A DNA stretch of 13,135 bases. It comes from DTU018 sp029550685 (GTDB lineage: Bacteria > Bacillota > Syntrophomonadia > Syntrophomonadales > Syntrophomonadaceae). A model generated the notes under the pieces. That model saw only the letters and a program-made list of their open reading frames with translations. It was not told where the DNA came from and made no database searches. The DNA lies in assembly GCA_035412805.1 (NCBI GenBank), contig DAONVO010000063.1:1-13135 (forward strand), given 5' to 3'. This document shows positions 1-6,315 of this stretch, one piece after another (positions within the stretch are counted from its first letter, which is position 1; every line of letters starts with the position of its first letter). Made by a program: the position numbers and the translations under genes.

Positions 1-35
1 CCGGCACTTCTGATGCTCCCTTCGGTTGCTATTAA

Positions 36-128
36 TGTTGCGAGCCCCAAAGGGGTGTGGCAATCTCATTCAGCTTGCCCGTGACTCGCGTTCGAGATCG
101 CCACGTCGCTTCGCTCCTCGCGATGACA
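36..128. repeat. Complex palindromic intergenic repeat
   Basis: This stretch folds back on itself at several levels. An outer arm near 36-44 (TGTTGCGAG) is matched by CTCGCGATGACA at 117-128. A second arm, GTGGCAATCTC at 57-67, is matched by GAGATCGCCAC at 94-104 with one wobble position. Each half also holds its own short hairpin: CCCCAAAGGGG at 45-55 and the GTCGC/GCTCC region around 105-117. The half-sites resemble the widespread family of bacterial intergenic palindromes with a TTGCGAGG...GAAGCAATCTC-type core, written here as two copies facing each other. A fragment resembling one end (GCAATGACA) recurs at 149-157. The element lies downstream of the minus-strand SOS unit and could act as a terminator or be a non-autonomous mobile repeat. 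No transposase is visible. That it is a palindromic repeat is seen directly; its multicopy nature is inferred. Confidence 0.6.
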
Positions 129-193
129 CAACGACGACTATTTTCACAGCAATGACACGGCGAGAGCTATTTCACATAGATATGAAAGCACCC

Positions 194-442
194 TTAATCA
201 TAGACCTTATACAGCATCCAGGTGTGAGTTTCCAGGTCCCAATAAATCTCTACAACAGCTCCGTTATCCAGAGACAAGCGGTAAAAGAGCTTTTCACTTT
301 CTCCCTCCCACCAGCAGCCGGTGTCACGCCAGCAGTCCAAAACCTGCTCCACCTGGACGGTATGCTGGTCCTTTTGAAGGCAAAGAGGTGAGCCCTGCTC
401 ATCACAGCTTACCTGCAAAATCTGATGCCGCAGCTTACTCAT
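194..442 (-). CDS. DUF6504-type small protein paired with ImuB-like gene
   Basis: An 82-residue soluble protein. It resembles DUF6504 proteins, which are commonly encoded next to ImuB-type Y-family polymerase genes. Family-like features are the VLDCWRDTGCWWEGESE segment (about residues 34-49), the alternating beta-type stretch ending in VVEIYWDLETHTWMLYKVYD (residues 63-82), and compact size. Its function is unknown; by association it may assist the SOS mutasome. The ATG (440-442) overlaps the TAA of the upstream ImuB-like gene (435-437), and a GGAGG sits at 453-457 about 10 bases ahead, so translation is probably coupled. It should be SOS-regulated together with that gene from the LexA-box promoter. 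The family assignment comes from memory of conserved motifs and is fairly but not fully certain. Confidence 0.75.
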   Translation of the reverse strand: MSKLRHQILQVSCDEQGSPLCLQKDQHTVQVEQVLDCWRDTGCWWEGESEKLFYRLSLDNGAVVEIYWDLETHTWMLYKVYD

Positions 443-1481
443 GGGGAGTCAGCCTCCAGGGGTCCCACAGGGCCAGCACCTGTTCCCGCCTGGCGATAGC
501 TATTCCGCGGGTTAAAAAGCCGGGAAAGCGGTTTTCCAGGCGGGTTAAAGCCTGATCCAGACGGGGTTTTTCCTCGGCAGAAGAAATACGACGACAGCTG
601 AACAAATCGGGCTGAGACCAGGACAGGGGAGCAAGCTGATCCAGAATAATGGTCAGCCCGGTTATCCGGTATTCGGCAGCGTATTGTGTCATTATGTTTT
701 TAGACAGCCCCTCCAAAACATGGTGCAGAAACTGGCTGTCCTGACTGCCTGCCTGCAGCAAGCGCTGGGCCTGGGCCTTGTGAGTGTCCCGCTGCAATTC
801 CAGGCTAATGCGCTGGCAGACGGAGTTCTTGCGGCGCAGCTGGGCAGACAGCTGATCCGCTGCTTGATAAAAGATCCCCCGTAAAGACACTTCATTGTCA
901 AGTTCAGATTCGAAATTAAGCTGATACAGTATCCGGTGAGGGGGATAGAGGCCCATAACCGGAGTATTGTCAATACCCCGGGCCAGATTGGATATGAGCA
1001 GTCCCTCTTCTCCCAGCAGCCGCACCAGTTCATATGGAGGGAGAGCAGCCACATCTCCTATACGGTCAAAACCGGTACGACGCAGTCTTTTTACCTGGGA
1101 GCGCTCCAGGGGATAGAGACATTCCAGAGGCAAAGCAGCCAAAAAAGAGACTTCCCGGTGGGGAAGGATTTCTACCAATTCTCTGTCTGACCAGCTGTGG
1201 ATTCGGTAATCCTTATCCCGGTTTGCAGGAGGCAGGCAGTCAGCAACCGCAGCTATATGCGCGGCCAGGCGGCTGGCAGCCATTCCAATCCGTAGGGGCC
1301 CATCTGCATGAGAGGCCAGCTGTTTAATCTGGGACTTTTTTATCTTACTGCCGGTTAAATCCAGATAAACGGATGAGATGCCGCTGGGTTCCACCAGGGG
1401 AGTAAGATCCATACAGGCGTTGTAAAAACCATCATGCAGCGGTTGGGAAGCATGCCAAAAGGAAATACGGCGCATTTTCAT
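435..1481 (-). CDS. ImuB-like Y-family DNA polymerase homolog, N-terminally short and probably non-catalytic
   Basis: A 348-residue protein related to the ImuB/DinB (Y-family) translesion polymerases. The block SGISSVYLDLTG (residues 33-44) aligns with the Y-family motif S-x-D-E-x-YLD-hTG, but the catalytic Asp-Glu pair is replaced by Ser-Ser. The first palm motif (DxDxFFA) is absent because the protein begins some 70-80 residues later than usual. A helix-hairpin-helix region follows (about 130-160, LRRTGFDRIGDVAALPP) and then a little-finger-like C-terminal half. QPDLF at 290-294 resembles the beta-clamp binding consensus QL[SD]LF. These traits fit ImuB, the inactive clamp-binding subunit of the ImuA/ImuB/DnaE2 mutasome; no imuA or dnaE2 is in the window. 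The start is ambiguous: a second ATG at 1473-1475 has GGGGG six bases upstream and is the better-spaced choice, giving 346 residues. A LexA box lies immediately upstream. No upstream frame continues the gene, so the short N-terminus is not an obvious frameshift. Confidence 0.82.
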   Translation of the reverse strand: MKMRRISFWHASQPLHDGFYNACMDLTPLVEPSGISSVYLDLTGSKIKKSQIKQLASHADGPLRIGMAASRLAAHIAAVADCLPPANRDKDYRIHSWSDRELVEILPHREVSFLAALPLECLYPLERSQVKRLRRTGFDRIGDVAALPPYELVRLLGEEGLLISNLARGIDNTPVMGLYPPHRILYQLNFESELDNEVSLRGIFYQAADQLSAQLRRKNSVCQRISLELQRDTHKAQAQRLLQAGSQDSQFLHHVLEGLSKNIMTQYAAEYRITGLTIILDQLAPLSWSQPDLFSCRRISSAEEKPRLDQALTRLENRFPGFLTRGIAIARREQVLALWDPWRLTPHE

Positions 1482-1485
1482 CCCC

Positions 1486-1499
1486 CGAACATTTGTTCT
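1486..1499 (-). promoter_or_regulatory. LexA (SOS) box
   Basis: CGAACATTTGTTCT carries the perfect GAAC-N4-GTTC core of the Gram-positive LexA operator, with CG at one outer edge. It lies 5 bases upstream of the first ATG of the ImuB-like gene and just downstream of that gene's predicted -10 element. This is where bound LexA would block transcription initiation or early elongation. The match is seen directly; SOS control is inferred. Confidence 0.82.
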
Positions 1500-1507
1500 G
1501 TGTAGTT

Positions 1508-1537
1508 ATCCTACACCAGAAACAGAGTTCAGGTCAA
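1508..1537 (-). promoter_or_regulatory. Predicted sigma-A promoter of the SOS unit
   Basis: On the minus strand TTGACC (1532-1537) is followed after 18 bases by TAGGAT (1508-1513). The predicted transcription start falls about at the edge of the LexA box. The -35 is strong and the -10 moderate. The combination with the operator makes the assignment credible. Confidence 0.55.
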
Positions 1538-1617
1538 CTGTGAAAAGCAGGGTAATTTCTGGATAGAAATAGTGGTAAACAGCCAAAATATATAAAACTT
1601 ACCTGGAGGAACAGTAT

Positions 1618-3180
1618 ATGTCACGGTTTTTCAGCCGCCTCCTGGGCAGGCGTAAAAAACCTGCCCGCAAACCGTTAAATGAGCGGAAGAATGAAAAACT
1701 TGGTACCAGTTTGGACAGCAAGAAAAAAATTCTCGATCCGTATGTGCAGAAGAACCGGGATGTCATATTCCGGGAGATTACTATAAAGGCCGATCCCCAC
1801 CGGCGAGCTGCAGTTGTATACCTGGAAGGAAGAACAGACAAGCAGGTTCTTTATGATGATATTTTCAAAAGCCTGATGTTGGAAAGCGAGACGGCTTCCT
1901 GGCGGCAAAGTGCTGCCGATCAGCTTATTGATCGGATATCTCAGACCTCCTTGGCCATTGGCGAGATCAGCAAAGTGGATTCGGTTCAGGACCTGATACA
2001 CTCGCTCTTTGATGGTTTGACTCTGGTGATGGTGGATGGGATATCGGAAGTACTGGCCGTAAATATTGAGGGGGGAGTGCAGCGATCTCCTGAGGAACCT
2101 CCGGTGGAAAGATCTTTGCACAGTTCCCGGGAAGGATTTATCGAAAATCTGCAGGTCAATATATCCATGGTACGGCGCCGGCTGCGGGATCCTAACCTGG
2201 TAGTGGAAGAGACCATCGTGGGGAGAAGGACCCGCACGGATGTAGCCATTTTATACATCGAAGATATTGCGGATCCGGAAATTGTACGCAATGTAAAAGA
2301 CAAACTTAACCGTATCGATGTGGACGGTATTTCTGCCATTGGCTATCTGGAACAGTTTATGTCCGACAATCATTATTCACCTTTTCCCCAGTTCAGATCC
2401 AGTGAAAGGCCCGACAAAGTAGTAATGGAACTGCTGGAAGGACGAGTAGCCATTATGGCAGAGGGTACTTCCGGGGTGCTGATAATTCCGACCCTGTTTA
2501 TTAGTTTTCTGCATACTTCGGAAGATTACTATGATCGTCCTATATTAGCTAACGTTAACCGGTTAGCCCGATACCTGGCCTTTATTATTGCGGTTTCCCT
2601 GCCGCCCCTGTACATATCGTTATTAAGCTTCCAGCCGGAATTAATACCTTACGAATTATTTGTGGTATTGGCCCAGGCCCGCACTCAAGTGCCCTTTCCG
2701 GTACTGGTCGAGGTTTTAATTCAGGAAATTATCATTCAACTGGTGGTGGAAGCTGGACTGCGGATGCCCACCGGGGTAGGGCAAACGGTGGGAGTAGTGG
2801 CGGGAATTGTGCTGGGGGAGGCCGCTATCAGCGCCAATATTGCCAGTCCGGCCATTATCATAGTTATTGCCATAACTACCATTGCTAGTTTCGCCCTGCC
2901 TAACAACAACATGGTATTGGCCTCTCGTCTGGTTCGCATTTTATTGATAATAGCAACGGCGGTCTTTGGCCTTTTTGGATTTTCTCTGGGCTGGTTCATT
3001 CTAGTAACTCACCTGATAAGTCTGGAAAGCTTTGGTGTTCCTTATTTTGCTCCCTTTGGACCGGTGCGTTATGGAGATATGAAGGATTCGTTATTTAAGG
3101 GGTTTATTTGGAAAAGCAAGTATCGCCCTCAATCCATTCCGGTAGTGGATAGGCAGCGGCAGGGAGAACAGAATGGATAG
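1618..3180 (+). CDS. gerA: Spore germinant receptor subunit A (GerA family)
   Basis: A 520-residue GerA/GerAA-family protein of the inner spore membrane and first subunit of a Ger-type germinant receptor. Residues 1 to about 270 form the hydrophilic N-terminal domain, including VYLEGRTDKQVLYDDI (68-82) and REGFIENL (171-178). The rest is a multi-pass membrane region with segments near 278-298, 316-337, 345-355, 388-408, 410-428 and 436-464. Family hallmarks are SEDYYDRP (301-308), the arginine-rich NRLARYLAF (314-322), the EAGLRMPTGVGQTVG block (378-392), GEAAISANIASP (400-411) and ASFALPNN (423-430). Length is typical. The ATG has GGAGG at 1605-1609, spacing 8. It opens a three-gene operon with gerB and gerC and overlaps gerB by 8 bases. 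Such operons are normally transcribed in the forespore by sigma-G, but I could not find a convincing sigma-G promoter in 1500-1617. Confidence 0.95.
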   Translation: MSRFFSRLLGRRKKPARKPLNERKNEKLGTSLDSKKKILDPYVQKNRDVIFREITIKADPHRRAAVVYLEGRTDKQVLYDDIFKSLMLESETASWRQSAADQLIDRISQTSLAIGEISKVDSVQDLIHSLFDGLTLVMVDGISEVLAVNIEGGVQRSPEEPPVERSLHSSREGFIENLQVNISMVRRRLRDPNLVVEETIVGRRTRTDVAILYIEDIADPEIVRNVKDKLNRIDVDGISAIGYLEQFMSDNHYSPFPQFRSSERPDKVVMELLEGRVAIMAEGTSGVLIIPTLFISFLHTSEDYYDRPILANVNRLARYLAFIIAVSLPPLYISLLSFQPELIPYELFVVLAQARTQVPFPVLVEVLIQEIIIQLVVEAGLRMPTGVGQTVGVVAGIVLGEAAISANIASPAIIIVIAITTIASFALPNNNMVLASRLVRILLIIATAVFGLFGFSLGWFILVTHLISLESFGVPYFAPFGPVRYGDMKDSLFKGFIWKSKYRPQSIPVVDRQRQGEQNG

Positions 3181-4261
3181 AACCAGGTTCGAATTAACCA
3201 GTAAAGAGCTGTTATTTGTCATTGTTGGCTCTCAGGTAGCCACTGCTATGCTGAGTCTGCCGCGGGTGGTAGCGGTAGAGGCCCAGCAGCATGCCTGGCT
3301 GGCAGTTATCATGGGCACAGTGGTTCCTCTGACCTCTATTTTTTTGACAGTAGCTTTGTATAACCGTTTTCAGGATCCGGATTTTGTGAATGTCAGCCAC
3401 CGGTTATTTGGGAAAATTTTGGGCAGTGTGCTGGTGCTTATATTTGTCATCTATATAGTGCTCTTTCAGGGTATCGTCATCAGGCTATTTGCCGAAATTA
3501 CCTGTGTATTCATGCTGCCTACAACTCCTATCTGGGCAGTGTCCCTGGTCTCTACCTTCAGTGTTGTTTTTGCAGTCTGCAAGGGAGGAAAGGTAATAGG
3601 CCGCATCAATGAATTTTTCTTTTATTTGTTGGTGGTAGACCTGCTGATTATCTTCGTTCCGGTTAACCAGGGGACCTATTTAAACCTGCTGCCCCTGGGA
3701 GAAATTGATTTAAACGGATTGATAAAGGGCAGTTTGAAAACAGCTTATGCTTATGCAGGGGCCGAGATCCTTTTTATTACCTATGCTATGGTTCAGCAAC
3801 GCAGAGAGATATTAAAGGCAGCTTTGATCGGGCAGGGTATAACCGTCTCCATATATCTCCTGGTAGTAGTGGTTTGTCTGATGGTTTTCGGCACGGGATT
3901 AAAGTTTATTACCTGGCCCTTGCTTACCGTTCTTAAACTACCTTATGTTTACGCGTTGGGAAGGCTGGAAATAATTTTCCTGTTATTGTGGGTGGGTCTG
4001 GGGCTGAGGCCAGCCATGAACCTGGGCATGGCAGCCTGTTATACTGCTGTACGGAACTTTAATCTGGACTTTAACCGCTGGTATAAGTGGGTAGTTTTGG
4101 GGATGGGCACGGCCTTGTATGTTTTATCTTTGCAAGCTGACAACCTGCTGCAGGTTTTTACCTGGGCAGATTATGCCGGCTATGCCTTTTTGGCAGTATC
4201 CCTGGGCTATCCCCTGCTTTATCTGCTGGCAGCATTGCTGAGAGGTGAAAAGAGCAAATGA
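3173..4261 (+). CDS. gerB: Spore germinant receptor subunit B (GerB family permease)
   Basis: A 362-residue endospore germination permease of the GerB family, part of the amino acid-polyamine-organocation (APC) transporter superfamily. It is thought to bind the germinant in the inner spore membrane. About ten hydrophobic segments are visible: near 12-30, 41-61, 81-105, 114-135, 146-164, 186-206, 217-239, 264-288, 303-320 and 333-356. The conserved FITWPLLTVLK block (245-255) and an N-terminal ELTSKELLF start match the family, and length is normal. Its ATG lies inside the last codons of gerA (8-base overlap) with GGGAG upstream, and its TGA overlaps the gerC ATG as ATGA. Translational coupling of all three subunits is therefore likely. 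The germinant itself cannot be read from the sequence. Confidence 0.95.
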   Translation: MDRTRFELTSKELLFVIVGSQVATAMLSLPRVVAVEAQQHAWLAVIMGTVVPLTSIFLTVALYNRFQDPDFVNVSHRLFGKILGSVLVLIFVIYIVLFQGIVIRLFAEITCVFMLPTTPIWAVSLVSTFSVVFAVCKGGKVIGRINEFFFYLLVVDLLIIFVPVNQGTYLNLLPLGEIDLNGLIKGSLKTAYAYAGAEILFITYAMVQQRREILKAALIGQGITVSIYLLVVVVCLMVFGTGLKFITWPLLTVLKLPYVYALGRLEIIFLLLWVGLGLRPAMNLGMAACYTAVRNFNLDFNRWYKWVVLGMGTALYVLSLQADNLLQVFTWADYAGYAFLAVSLGYPLLYLLAALLRGEKSK

Positions 4262-5376
4262 AAGTACCAATAGCCCAAGCGGCTGTCCTTCTGGTCCTGA
4301 GCAGTTTGCTGTGCGGCTGCTGGGACACTGTAGATATTGAGGAGTTTGATATTGCTTTAGTGGCGGGATATGATACTTTGCCCACGGGAGATCAAGGAGG
4401 GATTGCTGTTACTTCCCTGGAAGCTGCAGGAGAAGATAATGATGAATGGGTGGGAACCTATTCTGCCAAAACAGTGGGTGAGTCCAGAGCCCTGAGGGCC
4501 TACAACGAACCGCGTCAGTATACTTTGACCCAGCTACAGGCCATAGTAATCGGCCATGATTTGGCTTTGCAGGGAGTGGAGTCTGTTATAAATACTCATA
4601 TGCGAGAACCGAGGGTAAAACCATCTATTAATGTGGCCGTGGTTGATGGGCGAGCCGAAGAATTGCTGCAGGAAATATCTAAGAAAGATCCTAAACAGGC
4701 TAGCAGCGGATTCATCAGTTTACTGCAGACCATCCCCCAACGGGCCTTTGTTCCCCGCACCTCTCTCTACCAGTTTATAAATGATACCTTTGCTCCTGGT
4801 ACAGCGGCGGTCACACCCCTTTTACAGGTTGCTGACAATCAGATGGGGGTAGAAGTAGCTGGCAGCGCCATATTTGCTAAGGGACGAATGCTGGCTCATC
4901 TGGATCGTACCGAGACCAGGGCGTTGGTTTTGCTTAGCGGAAGAAAAACCGAAGGGTGGATACCCTATATTATATACAAGGATGGTGAGTTGCAGGACAA
5001 GGGCTCGGTTTTTGTTGCTAATCAGCGCAAAGTAAAGGTCAGCCGGTCAGGGGATGTTATCACTTTTGATATAAAAGTCATTTTAAGGGGGAGGCTGGTG
5101 GAGCACAGCCTGATTGACCACACTTCGGCTGTATATAATGAAGATCACCTGCGGGAAATTGAGCAAGCGGTAGCTCGTGATCTGCGTTTGGAAATGATGG
5201 ATTTAATAGATTTGATGCAGGAACAGCTTAAACTGGATGTGATTAACATAACTCCTTATGCCTTAGCCAAATGGCGCCGCGAAATCACTCCGCAGCTGGA
5301 GCAAGGGTTTATCGAAGATGTAGTAATTAATGTTGAGGTGGATGTGATAATACAGAATACTGGCGAGTTGGGTTAA
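4258..5376 (+). CDS. gerC: Spore germinant receptor lipoprotein subunit C (GerC family)
   Basis: A 372-residue Ger(x)C family lipoprotein. Residues 1-20 form a signal peptide with a hydrophobic core (AAVLLVLSSLL) and a lipobox L18-C19-G20-C21, so Cys21 should be the lipidated residue. It is followed by the family-typical CWD (21-23). The rest is a soluble two-domain protein, an N-terminal domain to about residue 200 and a C-terminal GerAC domain, anchored to the outer face of the inner spore membrane. Length is typical. The ATG overlaps the gerB stop (ATGA), with AGAGGTG upstream inside gerB as ribosome site. It closes the three-gene receptor operon. No strong terminator follows: only a weak GAGA-TTAG-TCTC hairpin near 5399-5410, so readthrough into the next gene 130 bases on is possible. 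Confidence 0.95.
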   Translation: MKVPIAQAAVLLVLSSLLCGCWDTVDIEEFDIALVAGYDTLPTGDQGGIAVTSLEAAGEDNDEWVGTYSAKTVGESRALRAYNEPRQYTLTQLQAIVIGHDLALQGVESVINTHMREPRVKPSINVAVVDGRAEELLQEISKKDPKQASSGFISLLQTIPQRAFVPRTSLYQFINDTFAPGTAAVTPLLQVADNQMGVEVAGSAIFAKGRMLAHLDRTETRALVLLSGRKTEGWIPYIIYKDGELQDKGSVFVANQRKVKVSRSGDVITFDIKVILRGRLVEHSLIDHTSAVYNEDHLREIEQAVARDLRLEMMDLIDLMQEQLKLDVINITPYALAKWRREITPQLEQGFIEDVVINVEVDVIIQNTGELG

Positions 5377-5413
5377 CAACACTTTTCCATCCTGAGTGAG
5401 ATTAGTCTCCTGG

Positions 5414-5441
5414 GAATAGTAGTTATAAAGTTAATATACTC
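5414..5441 (+). promoter_or_regulatory. Possible promoter ahead of the DNRLRE gene
   Basis: TATACT at 5435-5440 is a fair -10 element. Combined with GAATA at 5414-5418, spacing 16, the pair loosely resembles forespore sigma-G/sigma-F promoters (GAATA / CATACTA-like), while no good sigma-A -35 is present. This is the only promoter-like signal in the 130-base gap between gerC and the DNRLRE gene. The match is imperfect and could be chance. Confidence 0.22.
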
Positions 5442-5506
5442 CAGACAGGTAACCTTTTGCCATCCTCTCCAATATTGTGTACTAAAGAAGGAAAGGAGGG
5501 TAAAAA

Positions 5507-6136
5507 ATGTCTGCAAGAAGGGATGATTTTAGAGAAGGGTGCCATAACGATCATCGCTGTACCGAAATATGCTTTTTCCCCAGGCAGGATGCATATATTG
5601 CCGAGTTTTATCCCGATACGAATTTTGGCCAGGTACCATTCTTATATGTGAGCCAGTATGACTGTCCTACTCCCCCTGATCCCTGCCCTTGCCGGGATGA
5701 CTACCGCAGCCTAATTCAGTTTGATCTTTGCAGTTTGTGCTGCAATTTTATTCCGCCCAACAGTGAAATATGCTTTGCTTACCTGGTGCTGAGCATTTAT
5801 CGTAATGAGGTTCCTTATGATATTCAGGTTTGTGCCCATCGTGTCTTGCAGCCCTGGAAAGAATTTGCTGTAACCTGGAACAATCAGCCCTTGTTTGATC
5901 CGGATCCAGTAGATTGTACTACTGTCAGTCCAGGGGAGTTTGGAGAAATATACTTTGATATCCGTTCTCTGGTGGAGGGGTGGTATTCCGGCTGTATTGC
6001 CAATAACGGTATACTGTTAATAGGAAATGAGGAGGTCAACAGCTTGGTTGGCTTCTACAGCCAGGAATATCCTGACAGCAGACTGTGGCCCCGGCTGGTG
6101 GTAGGTTATAAGCAGCATGACTGCTCTTGTGATTAG
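5507..6136 (+). CDS. Cysteine-rich DNRLRE-domain protein without signal peptide
   Basis: A 209-residue protein with the layout of a single DNRLRE domain (beta-sandwich). QDAYIAEFYPDTNFGQVPFLYVS (residues 27-49) fits the opening D-x-Y-...-PDTNFG-x-x-x-x-LYV pattern. YRSLIQFDL (66-74), the WKEFAVTWNNQP block (117-128), the FDIRSLVEGW segment (150-159) and FYSQEYPDSRLWPRLVVGY (183-201) fit the rest. Unlike most DNRLRE proteins, which are secreted, it has no signal peptide. It carries 15 cysteines (7 percent), clustered as CPC (60-62), CSLCC (75-79) and CSC (206-208). That pattern suits a spore coat or exosporium protein cross-linked after synthesis in the mother cell, and the neighbouring germination operon supports a sporulation link; both points are inference. 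The ATG has GGAGGG at 5495-5500 and an intrinsic terminator follows the stop by 19 bases. Confidence 0.8.
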   Translation: MSARRDDFREGCHNDHRCTEICFFPRQDAYIAEFYPDTNFGQVPFLYVSQYDCPTPPDPCPCRDDYRSLIQFDLCSLCCNFIPPNSEICFAYLVLSIYRNEVPYDIQVCAHRVLQPWKEFAVTWNNQPLFDPDPVDCTTVSPGEFGEIYFDIRSLVEGWYSGCIANNGILLIGNEEVNSLVGFYSQEYPDSRLWPRLVVGYKQHDCSCD

Positions 6137-6154
6137 GAAAGATAAGTTCTAGCT

Positions 6155-6187
6155 AAAACACCCGTGGGAGGACTCGCGGGTGTTTTT
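6155..6187 (+). terminator. Intrinsic terminator after the DNRLRE gene
   Basis: AAAACACCCG (6155-6164) pairs perfectly with CGGGTGTTTT (6177-6186) around a 12-base loop, and the stem ends in a T tract. It lies 19 bases after the stop at 6136 and isolates the sporulation-linked block from the CoA-transferase gene. Confidence 0.9.
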
Positions 6188-6248
6188 ACGTGCCAAAACA
6201 GGCTGTCGATAAAGCAGCATCTGAGTATGGTGTAGTCGCTGAATCTGC

Positions 6249-6257
6249 TGATATAAT
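6249..6257 (+). promoter_or_regulatory. Extended -10 promoter of the CoA-transferase gene
   Basis: TGATATAAT is a perfect extended -10 element (TG-n-TATAAT, hexamer at 6252-6257). The -35 region (about 6229-6236, GGTGTAGT) is weak, as is usual for extended -10 promoters. The start would be near 6264, giving a leader of about 50 bases. No sigma-54 -24/-12 motif is present here, so this gene is probably not controlled the same way as the thiolase operon. Confidence 0.6.
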
Positions 6258-6315
6258 GTGAAAGGTGGGGAAGCACAGCATATATAACACAAATTCTGCA
6301 AGGGTGGGTGAACAA

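Noticed and set aside
26..391. Plus-strand open frame of 121 codons
   Set aside because: It runs through the palindromic repeat and antisense to the DUF6504-type gene, has no good ribosome site, and its translation resembles no protein.
5399..5410. GAGA-TTAG-TCTC hairpin after gerC
   Set aside because: A four-base-pair stem without a T tract is not a credible terminator.
5457..5651. 64-codon plus-strand open frame overlapping the DNRLRE gene
   Set aside because: It overlaps the start of the DNRLRE gene in another frame, and the GGAGGG site fits the DNRLRE ATG.
6265..6315. Upstream GTG start of the CoA-transferase
   Set aside because: The ATG at 6316 has the better-placed ribosome site and the usual family N-terminus; the extension lies at the predicted transcription start.
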